A DNA stretch of 48,153 bases, taken from positions 1 through 48,153 of the forward strand of contig NZ_CABVQC010000071.1 in assembly GCF_902499175.1 (NCBI RefSeq). Reading direction: 5' to 3'. Source of the stretch: Burkholderia aenigmatica. GTDB taxonomy: Bacteria; Pseudomonadota; Gammaproteobacteria; Burkholderiales; Burkholderiaceae. Every line of letters begins with the position of its first letter. Positions within the stretch are counted from its first letter, which is position 1. Below are positions 23,751-32,913 of this stretch, one piece after another. The notes beneath the pieces were generated by a model. The model worked only from the letters and a program-made list of their open reading frames with translations, had not been told where the DNA came from and did not search any database. The position numbers were made by a program, and so were the translations under genes.

Positions 23751-24581
23751 ATGACATCCCAACAAATTGATCCCGCCACTGCGTGGCAGGCCCGCTACGG
23801 GGAGGTTGCCACCCGACCGTTGCCGCCCGTTCCCGCCGTCCTGGCGGCGCTGCTGGCGCACCGCTCGGTGCGCGCCTACACCGATCAGCCGGTCGACGAC
23901 GAGGCGCTTGAACTCGCCATCGCCGCCGCGCAATCGGCCTCCAGTTCGTCCAACCTGCAGCCATGGAGCGTGATCGCCGTGCGCGACCCCGCGCGGCGGG
24001 CGCGGCTGGCCGAGCTGGCAGGCGGCCAGCGGCACGTGGCCGAGGCCCCGCTGTTCCTGGCCTGGGTCGCCGACTGGTCGCGGCTGCGCCGGCTCGGTGC
24101 CGCGCAAGGCGTGGCGACCGACGGTATCGACTACCTGGAGAGCTACACCGTCGGTGTGGTCGACACCGCGCTGGCCGCGCAGAACGCCGTGGTCGCCTTC
24201 GAGGCCCAGGGGCTGGGCATCGTCTATATCGGCGGCATGCGCAACCAGCCGGAGGCGGCCGCCGCCGAACTGGGCCTGCCGCAGGACAGCTTCGTGGTGT
24301 TCGGCATGTGCGTGGGCCATCCCGATCAGGCCCGCCCGGCCGAGATCAAGCCGCGCCTGGCGCAGGCGGCGGTGCTGCACCGCGAGCACTACGACGCCGC
24401 GGGCGAGGCGGTCGCGGTGGGGCATTACGACCCGCTGATGCGCCGCTTCCAGCAGGACCAGCAACGCGACGACCGGCCCTGGTCGCAGACGTCATTGCAG
24501 CGCGTCGGCAGTGCCGAAGCGTTGATGGGCCGCCACCGCCTGCGCGAGGCCCTGAACGCGCTCGGCTTCGCCCTGCGCTGA
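23751..24581 (+). CDS. NfsA-type FMN nitroreductase / NADPH oxidoreductase
   Basis: The 276-residue protein has the nitroreductase pattern: LAALLAHRSVRAYTDQPVDD, AAQSASSSSNLQPWSVIAVR (FMN-phosphate contacts), and DTALAAQNAVVAFEAQGLGI followed by YIGGMRNQPE. Size and the C-terminal LGLPQDSFVVFGMCVGHPD match the NfsA group, which reduces nitroaromatics and quinones by two electrons. In this block it probably removes quinones. Its gene follows the DUF1330 gene after 33 bases. Confidence 0.87.
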   Translation: MTSQQIDPATAWQARYGEVATRPLPPVPAVLAALLAHRSVRAYTDQPVDDEALELAIAAAQSASSSSNLQPWSVIAVRDPARRARLAELAGGQRHVAEAPLFLAWVADWSRLRRLGAAQGVATDGIDYLESYTVGVVDTALAAQNAVVAFEAQGLGIVYIGGMRNQPEAAAAELGLPQDSFVVFGMCVGHPDQARPAEIKPRLAQAAVLHREHYDAAGEAVAVGHYDPLMRRFQQDQQRDDRPWSQTSLQRVGSAEALMGRHRLREALNALGFALR

Positions 24582-24651
24582 AACCCACCGCGTCCGGCTC
24601 GTGTCGAGCCGAACGCAACTTGTTCGTTCACTGCTGCAAGGAGTCATAGCT

Positions 24652-26043
24652 ATGGCCTACGCCACCACCAACCCCTACACCGGCGAAGTCGTCAAGACCT
24701 TCCCCGACGCTACCGACGCCGAAGTCTCCCAGGCCATCGGCGCCGCCCATGAAGCCTTCCTGGCCTGGCGCGAGCGCTCGTTCGAAGAGCGCGGTGCGAT
24801 CCTGCAGCGCGCCGCCGACCTGCTGCGCGAGAATGCCGAGGCGCATGCGGGGCTGCTGACCCTGGAGATGGGCAAGATCACCGCCGAAGCGCTGGCCGAG
24901 GTCGAGCTGTCCGCGCGCATCTTTGAGTACTACGTGAAGCACGCCGAAGCCCTGCTGGCACCGGAGAAATTGCCGGTGGCCGATCCGGCCGAAGGCGACG
25001 CGCTGCTGGTGCACGAGCCGCTGGGCGTGATCCTGGCGATCGAGCCGTGGAATTTCCCCTACTACCAGATCGCCCGCATCCTGGCTCCGCAGCTGGCCGC
25101 TGGCAATACCTTGTTGCTCAAGCACGCCGCCAACGTGCCGCAGAGCGCGGACGCCTTCGAGAAACTGATGCTCGACGCGGGCTTGCCGCAAGGCGCCTTC
25201 AAGAACCTCTACGCCACGCGCCAGCAGATCGAGACCATCATCAACGATCCGCGCGTGCACGGCGTGGCCTTGACCGGCTCGGAGGGTGCCGGCGCAGTGG
25301 TCGCCGCCCAGGCCGGCAAGGCGCTGAAGAAGTCGACGCTGGAACTGGGGGGCGCCGACGCCTTCGTGGTACTGGCCGACGCCGAACTGGACAAGACCGT
25401 GAAGTGGGCGGTGTTCGGTCGCCACTGGAATGCCGGCCAGGTCTGCGTGTCCTCCAAGCGCATCATCCTGGTCGAGGCCATCTACGACGAGTTCCTGCGC
25501 CGCTACACCGAGGGCGTGGCCGCGCTCAAGGCGGGCGACCCCTTCGATGCGGCAACCACCCTGGCGCCATTGTCCTCGCAGAAAGCCGCCGACGACATCA
25601 AGGAGCAGATTCGTCAAGCTGTCGCCCACGGCGCTACCGCCACTGAGGTCGGACCCAAGGTGCCGACCCAAGGCGCCTTCGTGCAGCCGACCATCCTCAC
25701 CGGCGTGACCCCGGACAACCCAGCCTACTACTGGGAGTTCTTCGGGCCGGTGTCGCTGATCTACCGCGCCGCCGATGAGGAAGAGGCGATCGCCATCGCC
25801 AACGACTCGCCGTTCGGCCTGGGTGGCTCGGTGTTCACCGCCGACGCCAAACATGGCGCGGAAGTCGCCAAGCGCATCTCCACCGGCATGGTGTTCGTCA
25901 ACCACCCGACCATGGCCAAGGCCGACCTGCCGTTCGGCGGAGTGCGCCGCTCCGGCTACGGCCGCGAGCTGCTAGGCCTGGGCCTGAAGGAGTTCGTCAA
26001 CCACAAGCTGATCGACGTGGTCGATATCGACGCGCCGTTCTGA
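24652..26043 (+). CDS. NAD(P)-dependent aldehyde dehydrogenase (succinate-semialdehyde type)
   Basis: From ATG 24652 (AAGGAG ribosome site) the product has 463 residues. Key residues are visible: EPWNFPYYQI (cofactor loop), LTGSEGAGA, E231 in TLELGGADAFVV and C265 in NAGQVCVSSKRI. The compact length and N-terminus (TNPYTGEVVKTFPDATDAEV) place it with Sad/YneI-like succinate-semialdehyde dehydrogenases, many of which accept a range of aldehydes. Here it probably oxidises reactive aldehydes to acids. The upstream extension to 24601 lacks a ribosome site. Confidence 0.87.
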   Translation: MAYATTNPYTGEVVKTFPDATDAEVSQAIGAAHEAFLAWRERSFEERGAILQRAADLLRENAEAHAGLLTLEMGKITAEALAEVELSARIFEYYVKHAEALLAPEKLPVADPAEGDALLVHEPLGVILAIEPWNFPYYQIARILAPQLAAGNTLLLKHAANVPQSADAFEKLMLDAGLPQGAFKNLYATRQQIETIINDPRVHGVALTGSEGAGAVVAAQAGKALKKSTLELGGADAFVVLADAELDKTVKWAVFGRHWNAGQVCVSSKRIILVEAIYDEFLRRYTEGVAALKAGDPFDAATTLAPLSSQKAADDIKEQIRQAVAHGATATEVGPKVPTQGAFVQPTILTGVTPDNPAYYWEFFGPVSLIYRAADEEEAIAIANDSPFGLGGSVFTADAKHGAEVAKRISTGMVFVNHPTMAKADLPFGGVRRSGYGRELLGLGLKEFVNHKLIDVVDIDAPF

Positions 26044-26123
26044 TGCGGGCCGGCCGGCGGCCAGTCGCTCCCGCTCTCATCGCGGGAACGATTGGCGGCG
26101 CCCAACCCCGTTCTGCTCACAAC

Positions 26124-27263
26124 ATGAAGGAAAACATCTTGAGCAACCGAAGCCTTTTCCGGCCCTTGCAACTCGGCAGCTACACACTGAAGAATCGTAT
26201 CGTGCTGCCGCCGTTGACCCGGCAACGCAGCACCCAGCCCGGCAATGCCGCCAATGAGCTGATGGCCACTTATTACCAGCAGCGCGCCGGTGCCGGCCTG
26301 CTGATCAGCGAGGGCACCCAGATCGAGCCGCGCGGCGAGGGCTATGCCTGGACCCCGGGCATCTACAGCCCGGCCCAGGTCGAGGGCTGGCGCAAGGTCA
26401 CCGAGGCCGTACACGCCGAAGGCGGGATCATCTTCGCCCAGCTCTGGCACGTCGGTCGCGTCTCCCACAGCGCGCTGCAGCCGGGGGGCGCGGCCCCCGT
26501 CGCTCCCTCTGCGATCCCGGCCGACCGGGTCAGCGTGTTCATAGAGACTGCCCCCGGCGCCGGTACCCTGGTGCCGCCGTCAGTGCCGCGCGCCCTGAGC
26601 ACCGCCGAAGTCAAGGAGCTGGTGCAGCTCTATGCCCAGGCTGCCCGCAACGCGCTGGACGCCGGCTTCGACGGCGTGGAGATCCACGCCGCCAATGGCT
26701 ACCTAGTTAACCAGTTCATCTCCGCCCGTACCAACCAGCGCGACGACGAGTATGGTGGCTCGCTGGACAACCGCCTGCGTTTTCTGCGCGAGGTGGTCCA
26801 GGCGGTGGCCGGCGTGGTCGGCCCGCAGCGCCTGGGCGTGCGCTTCTCGCCGCTGTTCACCACGACCGATGAGGATCGCGTCTACCTGGGCCTGGTCGAG
26901 GACGATCCGCACGCGACCTACATCGCTGCCGCCAGGGTGCTGGAGGAGGCGGGAATCGGCTATGTCTCGATCGCCGAGGCCGACTGGGACAACGCCCCGG
27001 AACTGCCCGAGGACTTTCGTCGCGACCTGCGCCAGACGTTCAGCGGACGCATCATCGTCGCCGGTCGCTACACCGCCGAGCGCGGCGAGCGCCTGCTTGA
27101 GGCGGGGCTGGCCGATCTGATCGCCTTTGGTCGCCCGTTCATCGCCAACCCTGATCTGCCGGCGCGCATCGCGCACGGCTGGCCGCTCAATGCGCTGAAC
27201 CCCGCCACCATGTATGGCGGCGGTACGGCAGGCTACACGGATTATCCGGTCCACGCCGGCTAG
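26124..27263 (+). CDS. Old Yellow Enzyme family alkene reductase (NemA-like)
   Basis: The FMN-dependent ene-reductase begins LFRPLQLGSYTLKNRIVLPP and shows LWHVGRVSHSALQPGG, the substrate-binding pair in EIHAANGYLVNQFI, RTNQRDDEYGGSLDNR and IAFGRPFIANPDL. Such enzymes reduce maleimides, enones and nitro compounds with NADPH; E. coli nemA, under NemR control, is the model. Start choice is open: ATG 26124 gives 379 residues, while TTG 26139 has a better spaced AAGGA and would give MSNRSLFRPL. The frame also opens at 26043 without a ribosome site. Confidence 0.9.
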   Translation: MKENILSNRSLFRPLQLGSYTLKNRIVLPPLTRQRSTQPGNAANELMATYYQQRAGAGLLISEGTQIEPRGEGYAWTPGIYSPAQVEGWRKVTEAVHAEGGIIFAQLWHVGRVSHSALQPGGAAPVAPSAIPADRVSVFIETAPGAGTLVPPSVPRALSTAEVKELVQLYAQAARNALDAGFDGVEIHAANGYLVNQFISARTNQRDDEYGGSLDNRLRFLREVVQAVAGVVGPQRLGVRFSPLFTTTDEDRVYLGLVEDDPHATYIAAARVLEEAGIGYVSIAEADWDNAPELPEDFRRDLRQTFSGRIIVAGRYTAERGERLLEAGLADLIAFGRPFIANPDLPARIAHGWPLNALNPATMYGGGTAGYTDYPVHAG

Positions 27264-27325
27264 CCGGCGCGCGTCGCATCACCCACCGGGCAGCCATGGC
27301 CGCCCTCACCACAGAGGACATCGCG

Positions 27326-28378
27326 ATGGAATACAAGACGCTGGGGAACACCGGCTTGCTGGTCTCTTCGCTGTGCCTGGGCACGATGACTTTCGGCGAC
27401 GGCCAGGGCATCTTCCGGCACATCGGCAGCGCCGGCCAGGACGAGGCCGACGCGATAGTCAAGGCTGCCGTCGACGGCGGGATCAACTTCTTCGACACCG
27501 CCGATGCCTATTCGGCCGGCAGCAGCGAGCAGGTGCTTGGCCAGTCGCTGCGCAACCTCGGCATCGCCCGCAAGGATGTGGTGCTGGCGACCAAGGGCTA
27601 TACCCGCACCGGCCCCGGGCGCAACGATGTGGGCGCTTCGCGCGGCCACATCCTCGATGCGGTGGAGGCCAGCCTGCGGCGCCTGCAGACCGATCACATC
27701 GACCTTTACCAGATCCATGCCAACGATCCGGTCACGCCTATCGAGGAAACCCTGCGCGCGCTCGATGACCTGGTGCGCCAGGGCAAGGTCCGCTACGTCG
27801 GCGTCTCCAACTGGCAGGCGTGGAAGATCGCCCGCGCGCTGGGCGTCTCCGAAGCGCGCAACCTGGCCCGCTTCGATACCCTGCAGGCGTACTACTCGAT
27901 TGCCGGGCGCGACATCGAACGCGAACTCGTACCGCTGCTGCAGGCCGAGAAGATCGGGCTGCTGGTGTGGAGTCCACTGGCCGGCGGGCTGCTCTCGGGC
28001 AAGTTCGACCGCGAGCACCAGAAGCCGGAAGGCGCGCGTCGCTCGGAGTTCGACTTCCCGTTCGTCGACAAGGAACGGGCCTGGAACGTCGTCGAGGCGA
28101 TGAAACCGATAGCTGCGGCGCACGGCTGCAGTGTCGCCCGCGTCGCGCTGGCCTGGCTGCTGTCGCGGCCGGTGGTGACCTCGGTGATCGTCGGCGCCCG
28201 GCGCCTGGAGCAGTTGCACGACAATCTTGCCGCCGTCGAACTGGCGCTGAGCGAGGTGGAGCTGACCGCGCTTGATGCGGCCAGCGCCTTGCTGCGCGAG
28301 TACCCCGGCTGGGTGCTGGAAGTGCAGAACGCGGATCGGCTCGGCCCCGTGGACCGCTGGTCCGGCTTTTCTTCCTGA
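27326..28378 (+). CDS. aldo/keto reductase
   Basis: The 350-residue protein has the aldo/keto reductase tetrad in FFDTADAY (D57, Y62), VVLATKGY (K90) and DLYQIHANDP (H131), plus the C-terminal NADPH-binding VTSVIVGARRLEQLHDNL. Length and RYVGVSNWQAWKIARAL point to the general stress-linked bacterial AKR groups that reduce methylglyoxal and other aldehydes. ATG 27326 follows GAGGA. It lies 62 bases after the Old Yellow Enzyme gene. Confidence 0.9.
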   Translation: MEYKTLGNTGLLVSSLCLGTMTFGDGQGIFRHIGSAGQDEADAIVKAAVDGGINFFDTADAYSAGSSEQVLGQSLRNLGIARKDVVLATKGYTRTGPGRNDVGASRGHILDAVEASLRRLQTDHIDLYQIHANDPVTPIEETLRALDDLVRQGKVRYVGVSNWQAWKIARALGVSEARNLARFDTLQAYYSIAGRDIERELVPLLQAEKIGLLVWSPLAGGLLSGKFDREHQKPEGARRSEFDFPFVDKERAWNVVEAMKPIAAAHGCSVARVALAWLLSRPVVTSVIVGARRLEQLHDNLAAVELALSEVELTALDAASALLREYPGWVLEVQNADRLGPVDRWSGFSS

Positions 28379-28441
28379 AATTCGTCGCGGACCACTCCGG
28401 TCCGCTCTTTTCCGATCCCTTGACCCTTAGGAGTTGACATC

Positions 28442-28852
28442 ATGAAGATTTTCTACAAGACCCGCGCCACCGCCGTCGGCGGCCGTTCCGGACGCACCAC
28501 GCTGGACGATGGCAGCCTTGCGCTGGACATGTCCCCGCCCGGTTCCGGCAAGGCTGGCGCCAACCCCGAACAGCTTTTCGCCATGGGCTACGCCGCCTGC
28601 TTCGACAACGCGTTGCCGGTGGCGGCCAAGCAATTGAAGCTGGCACCCACCGCCACCAGGACCTCGGTCGAGGTCGGCATCGGCCAGACCGCCGAGGGCG
28701 GCTATGCCCTGGACATCGACCTCTACGTGGAAGTCCAGGGCCTTAGCGAAGCCGACGCGCACAAGCTGGTGGAGACCACCCACCAGGTCTGCCCGTACTC
28801 CAACGCCACCCGCGGCAACGTCGACGTGCGCCTGCACACCAGCGTCGCCTGA
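28442..28852 (+). CDS. ohr: Ohr-type organic hydroperoxide resistance protein (OsmC family)
   Basis: The 136-residue protein contains both Ohr reactive cysteines: C53 in LFAMGYAACFDNAL and C117 in THQVCPYSNATRGNVDV, with ANPEQLF before the first. Ohr reduces organic peroxides using lipoyl-dependent electrons. No OhrR repressor gene is adjacent; expression probably follows the NemR-like control of the block. The ribosome site TTAGGAG precedes ATG. Confidence 0.92.
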   Translation: MKIFYKTRATAVGGRSGRTTLDDGSLALDMSPPGSGKAGANPEQLFAMGYAACFDNALPVAAKQLKLAPTATRTSVEVGIGQTAEGGYALDIDLYVEVQGLSEADAHKLVETTHQVCPYSNATRGNVDVRLHTSVA

Positions 28853-28879
28853 AACACATCAAACCCAAGGAGAAACACC

Positions 28880-29935
28880 ATGACAGTAAAAGCCTATGGC
28901 ACCCACGCCGCTGACACGCCGCTGGCGGCGCTCGACATTGTTCGCCGCGAGCCGGGGCCGCACGACGTCAAGATCGACATCGCCTACTGCGGCGTCTGCC
29001 ATTCCGACCTGCACCAGGCCCGCAACGAGTGGGCCAACACGCTGTACCCCTGCGTGCCCGGGCACGAAATCGTCGGCCACGTTTCGGCCATCGGCAGTGC
29101 GGTGACCAAGTTCAAGATCGGCGACACGGTCGGCGTCGGCTGCCTGGTCGACAGTTGCCATCATTGCCCGGCCTGCGACGCGGGCCTGGAGCAGTATTGC
29201 GAGCACGGCCAGGTCTTCACCTACAATGGCCCGACGCATGATGCGCCCGGCCACACCCTGGGCGGCTATTCGCAGCAGATCGTAGTCAAGGACGACTTCG
29301 TCCTGAAGGTTTCGCACCCCGAGGCGCAACTGGCCGCCGTGGCGCCGCTGTTGTGCGCCGGCGTCACCACCTGGTCGCCGTTGCGCCACTGGAAGGTCGG
29401 TCCTGGCCAGAAAGTGGGCATCGTGGGTATCGGCGGGCTTGGCCACATGGGCATCAAGCTGGCACATGCCCTGGGCGCACACACCGTGGCCTTCACCACC
29501 AGCGAGAGCAAGCGCGCCGCTGCGCTGGAACTGGGCGCCGACGAAGTCATTGTCTCGCGTAACGCTGAAGAGATGGCGGCGCACGCCAACAGTTTCGACT
29601 TCATCCTCAACACGGTCGCAGCCAGCCACGACCTCGACGCCTTCACTGGCCTGCTCAAACTCGACGGCACCATGACCCTGGTCGGCGTACCCGAGCACCC
29701 GCACCCGTCGCCGAGCATCGCCAATCTCATCTTCAAGCGCCGCAGCATCGCCGGCTCGCTGATCGGCGGCATCGCCGAGACCCAGGAGATGCTCGACTTC
29801 TGCGCCGAGAAAGGCATCGTCGCCGAGATCGAGATGATCGCCATCCAGCAGATCAACGACGCCTACGAGCGCATGCTCAAGAGCGACGTGAAGTACCGCT
29901 TCGTGATCGACAGCGCGAGCCTGGCCGCCGCCTGA
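28880..29935 (+). CDS. zinc-dependent NADP alcohol dehydrogenase (YahK/cinnamyl-ADH group)
   Basis: The 351-residue protein has catalytic-zinc residues in YCGVCHSDLHQ and PGHEIVGHV, structural-zinc cysteines in DSCHHCPACDAGLEQYC and the Rossmann motif GIGGLGHMGIKLAHAL. This group (E. coli YahK, yeast ADH6-like) reduces many aldehydes with NADPH. It follows ohr after 27 bases with an AAGGAGA ribosome site. The role in aldehyde clearance is inferred. Confidence 0.9.
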   Translation: MTVKAYGTHAADTPLAALDIVRREPGPHDVKIDIAYCGVCHSDLHQARNEWANTLYPCVPGHEIVGHVSAIGSAVTKFKIGDTVGVGCLVDSCHHCPACDAGLEQYCEHGQVFTYNGPTHDAPGHTLGGYSQQIVVKDDFVLKVSHPEAQLAAVAPLLCAGVTTWSPLRHWKVGPGQKVGIVGIGGLGHMGIKLAHALGAHTVAFTTSESKRAAALELGADEVIVSRNAEEMAAHANSFDFILNTVAASHDLDAFTGLLKLDGTMTLVGVPEHPHPSPSIANLIFKRRSIAGSLIGGIAETQEMLDFCAEKGIVAEIEMIAIQQINDAYERMLKSDVKYRFVIDSASLAAA

Positions 29936-30006
29936 GGCGAAACAGCCTAACCGTTGCGGGCCGCTTCCCGGCGAGGCGGCCCGCGCGAAGCAACAGGAGA
30001 TTCCAG

Positions 30007-31020
30007 ATGAAAGCCATCGTGACACGCAGCCCCGGCGGCCTGGACTGCCTCGAACTACGCGAACTCCCCGACCCCGGCCAGCCTGGTCCAGGTCAGGTCC
30101 GTGTGAAGCTGCACGCCAGCTCGCTCAACTTCCACGATCTGCTGGTCGCCAACGGCGGCATCCCCGCCGCCGACGGACGGGTACTACTATCCGACGCCGC
30201 CGGCGTCGTCGAAGAGGTGGGCGAAGGCGTGAATGAGTTCAAGCCCGGCGACCACGTCGTCTCCGGCTTCTTTCCGCAATGGACCGACGGCCTGCCGTTC
30301 GCCGCGGTCGGCAACTTTCAGGGCACGCCGGGCGACGGCATCGACGGCTACGCCACCGAAGTCGCGGTGCGCGCAGCCGCCGACTTCACCCTGGCGCCGC
30401 GCGGCTGGAGCCACGCCGAGGCGGCGACCATCACCACCGCCGGGCTGACCGCCTGGCGCGCCCTGGTGGCCGACGGCCCGCTCAAGGCCGGCGAGAGCGT
30501 GCTGGTTCTGGGTAGCGGCGGGGTTTCGGTGGCGGCGCTGCAAATCGCAAAAGCGATGGGCGCGAGCGTGATTGCCACCTCCTCGTCGGATGAAAAGCTC
30601 GAACGTCTGCGCTCGCTCGGCGCCGACCACCTCATCAATTACCGCCGCACGCCGCAATGGGGCAAGCGGGTGCTGGAGATCACCGGCGGGCGCGGCGTCG
30701 ATCACGTCGTGGAAGTCGGCGGCCCGGGCACGCTGGCACAGTCCATTCATGCGGTGCGCGTGGGCGGTCATATCGCGCTGATCGGCGTATTGACCGGCCG
30801 AGGCGGCGAGGTGCCGACTGCCGTATTGATGGCCAGGCAGGCACGCCTGCAGGGCCTGATCGTCGGCAGCCGGCGCCTGCAGCAGGAGTACGTGGCGGCG
30901 CTGGAGCAGACCGGCATCCACCCGGTGATCGACCGCAGCTTCCCGTTGGAGCAGCTTGCTGAGGCTTTCCGCTACCAGGAGAGCGGCCGCCATTTCGGCA
31001 AGGTCGTGGTGGATATCTGA
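30007..31020 (+). CDS. zinc-free MDR oxidoreductase, quinone-reductase-like
   Basis: The 337-residue protein (MKAIVTRSPGGLDCLELREL, SSLNFHDLLVANGGIPAADG, VLVLGSGGVSVAALQIAKAM, HLINYRRTPQWGKRVLEITG) has the MDR fold without the zinc-ligand cysteines of the preceding enzyme. The glycine-rich loop GSGGVSVAA binds NADPH. Such proteins reduce quinones or enones. It is separated from the previous gene by 71 bases including a GC-rich hairpin region and has an AGGAGA ribosome site. Confidence 0.87.
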   Translation: MKAIVTRSPGGLDCLELRELPDPGQPGPGQVRVKLHASSLNFHDLLVANGGIPAADGRVLLSDAAGVVEEVGEGVNEFKPGDHVVSGFFPQWTDGLPFAAVGNFQGTPGDGIDGYATEVAVRAAADFTLAPRGWSHAEAATITTAGLTAWRALVADGPLKAGESVLVLGSGGVSVAALQIAKAMGASVIATSSSDEKLERLRSLGADHLINYRRTPQWGKRVLEITGGRGVDHVVEVGGPGTLAQSIHAVRVGGHIALIGVLTGRGGEVPTAVLMARQARLQGLIVGSRRLQQEYVAALEQTGIHPVIDRSFPLEQLAEAFRYQESGRHFGKVVVDI

Positions 31021-31123
31021 TCACCCAAGCCCTGTCCGTCCAGCTGCGCTGGCGGACGCGGCGCCCGGGACGCGCCCGGCTGCATACCGGACCCGGGCGT
31101 GGATATTTGAAGAGAGGAATGAC

Positions 31124-31708
31124 ATGACCGAACACGTCCTGTCGGTCGCATTGGACGATGCCTACCGGCTGATCACCCATGGTCCGACCGTCCTTGTGTC
31201 GGCCCGCCACAGTGGAGTCGACGACGTCATGGCCGCCGCCTGGGCCTGTGCGTTGGATTTTTCGCCACCCAGGCTGACCGTGGTGCTGGACAAGATCACA
31301 CGAACGCGCGAACTGATTGAGGCCAGCGGTGAATTCGTCATCCAGATTCCAACTGTCGCGCAAGCGCGGCTGGTGCACGAGGTAGGCTCCCGGAGCCTGC
31401 ATCAGGATCCGGACAAGCTCCAGAACTGCGGCGTGGAGCTCCTGCGCTTCGACGGCTTCGACCAACCCTTCGTGGCCGGAGCTTCGGCCTGGCTGGCGTG
31501 CCGGCTCATCCCGGAAGTGCGCAATCAGGAGACCTATGACTTGTTCATCGGCGAGGTGGTCGGCGCCTGGGCGGACGCGCGGGCGTTCAGCGATGGCCGC
31601 TGGCGCTACGAGCATGCCGACCCGGTCTGGCGCAGCTTGCATCATGTCGCCGGCGGGCATTTCTATACCATCGGCGATGCCCTGGACGTGCCTTTAACGC
31701 AACGCTAA
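31124..31708 (+). CDS. flavin reductase-like FMN-binding protein
   Basis: The 194-residue protein has the split-barrel flavin reductase fold: PTVLVSARHSGVDDVMAAAW, LTVVLDKITRTRELIEASGE, FVIQIPTVAQARLVHEVGSR and HVAGGHFYTIGDAL. Family members bind FMN and reduce it with NAD(P)H or act on small oxidised substrates. It could supply reduced flavin or directly reduce electrophiles. ATG 31124 follows GAGAGGA. It is the second last gene of the block. Confidence 0.85.
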   Translation: MTEHVLSVALDDAYRLITHGPTVLVSARHSGVDDVMAAAWACALDFSPPRLTVVLDKITRTRELIEASGEFVIQIPTVAQARLVHEVGSRSLHQDPDKLQNCGVELLRFDGFDQPFVAGASAWLACRLIPEVRNQETYDLFIGEVVGAWADARAFSDGRWRYEHADPVWRSLHHVAGGHFYTIGDALDVPLTQR

Positions 31709-31780
31709 ACCTTTGGTCGCCCAGGTGGAGCGGCAACTGCCGCACCTCCGTAAAGTGCCCACCGATTACAGGAGAAAAGC

Positions 31781-32890
31781 ATGAAGTCACGTGCTGCCGT
31801 CGCCTTCGGGCCAGGCAAACCGCTTGAAATCGTCGAGATCGACGTCGCTCCACCAAAGGCCGGTGAAGTTCTGGTCAAGATCACCCATACCGGCGTCTGC
31901 CACACCGACGCCTTCACCCTGTCGGGCGACGACCCCGAGGGCCTCTTCCCTGTCGTGCTGGGCCATGAAGGCGCCGGTATCGTGGTCCAGGTCGGCGAAG
32001 GCGTCACCAGCGTCAAGCCGGGCGACCATGTGATCCCGCTCTACACCGCCGAATGCGGCGAGTGCCTATTCTGCAAGTCGGGCAAGACCAATCTGTGTGT
32101 GGCCGTGCGCGCCACCCAGGGCAAGGGCGTGATGCCGGACGGCACCACGCGCTTTTCCTACAACGGCCAGCCGATCTATCACTACATGGGCTGCTCGACT
32201 TTCAGCGAATACACCGTCGTCGCGGAGGTTTCGCTGGCGAAAGTCAATCCGCAGGCCAATCCGGAACACGTCTGCCTGCTGGGTTGCGGCGTCACCACCG
32301 GCATCGGTGCGGTGCATAACACTGCGAAAGTGCAACCCGGCGACTCGGTCGCAGTGTTCGGCCTGGGCGGCATCGGTCTGGCGGTGATTCAGGGTGCGCG
32401 CCAGGCCAAGGCCGGGCGCATCATCGCCGTGGACACCAATCCGTCCAAGTTCGAGCTGGCACGCACCTTTGGCGCGACCGATTGCATCAATCCCAGGGAT
32501 TTCGACAAGCCCATCCAGCAGGTCATCATCGAGATGACCGGCTGGGGCGTCGACCACTCCTTCGAATGCATCGGCAACGTCAACGTGATGCGCGCGGCGC
32601 TGGAGTCAGCCCATCGCGGCTGGGGTCAGTCGGTCGTTATCGGCGTGGCTGGCGCCGGACAGGAGATCAGCACCCGCCCGTTCCAGTTGGTCACTGGCCG
32701 ACGCTGGCTTGGCACCGCCTTCGGCGGGGTCAAGGGCCGCTCGCAGCTGCCGGGCATGGTCGAAGACGCCATGAAGGGCGAAATCGACCTCGCGCCGTTC
32801 GTCACCCACACCATGCCCCTCGATGAGATCAACGAAGCCTTCCACCTGATGCATGAAGGCAAGTCGATCCGCAGCGTGGTGCATTACTGA
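31781..32890 (+). CDS. frmA: S-(hydroxymethyl)glutathione dehydrogenase (class III alcohol dehydrogenase)
   Basis: The 369-residue enzyme has class III hallmarks: MKSRAAVAFGPGKPLEIVEI, HTGVCHTDAFTLSGDDPEG, catalytic zinc in LGHEGAGIVVQVG, structural zinc cysteines in AECGECLFCKSGKTNLC, VFGLGGIGLAVIQGAR and the C-terminal HEGKSIRSVVHY. It oxidises the formaldehyde-glutathione adduct with NAD and also reduces S-nitrosoglutathione. Neither frmR nor the usual S-formylglutathione hydrolase gene is nearby, so that step must come from elsewhere. An ISL3-family element starts only 23 bases after its stop, so downstream cargo may have been lost. Confidence 0.93.
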   Translation: MKSRAAVAFGPGKPLEIVEIDVAPPKAGEVLVKITHTGVCHTDAFTLSGDDPEGLFPVVLGHEGAGIVVQVGEGVTSVKPGDHVIPLYTAECGECLFCKSGKTNLCVAVRATQGKGVMPDGTTRFSYNGQPIYHYMGCSTFSEYTVVAEVSLAKVNPQANPEHVCLLGCGVTTGIGAVHNTAKVQPGDSVAVFGLGGIGLAVIQGARQAKAGRIIAVDTNPSKFELARTFGATDCINPRDFDKPIQQVIIEMTGWGVDHSFECIGNVNVMRAALESAHRGWGQSVVIGVAGAGQEISTRPFQLVTGRRWLGTAFGGVKGRSQLPGMVEDAMKGEIDLAPFVTHTMPLDEINEAFHLMHEGKSIRSVVHY

Positions 32891-32913
32891 CCCGGAATCC
32901 CCCGGTTATTTAT

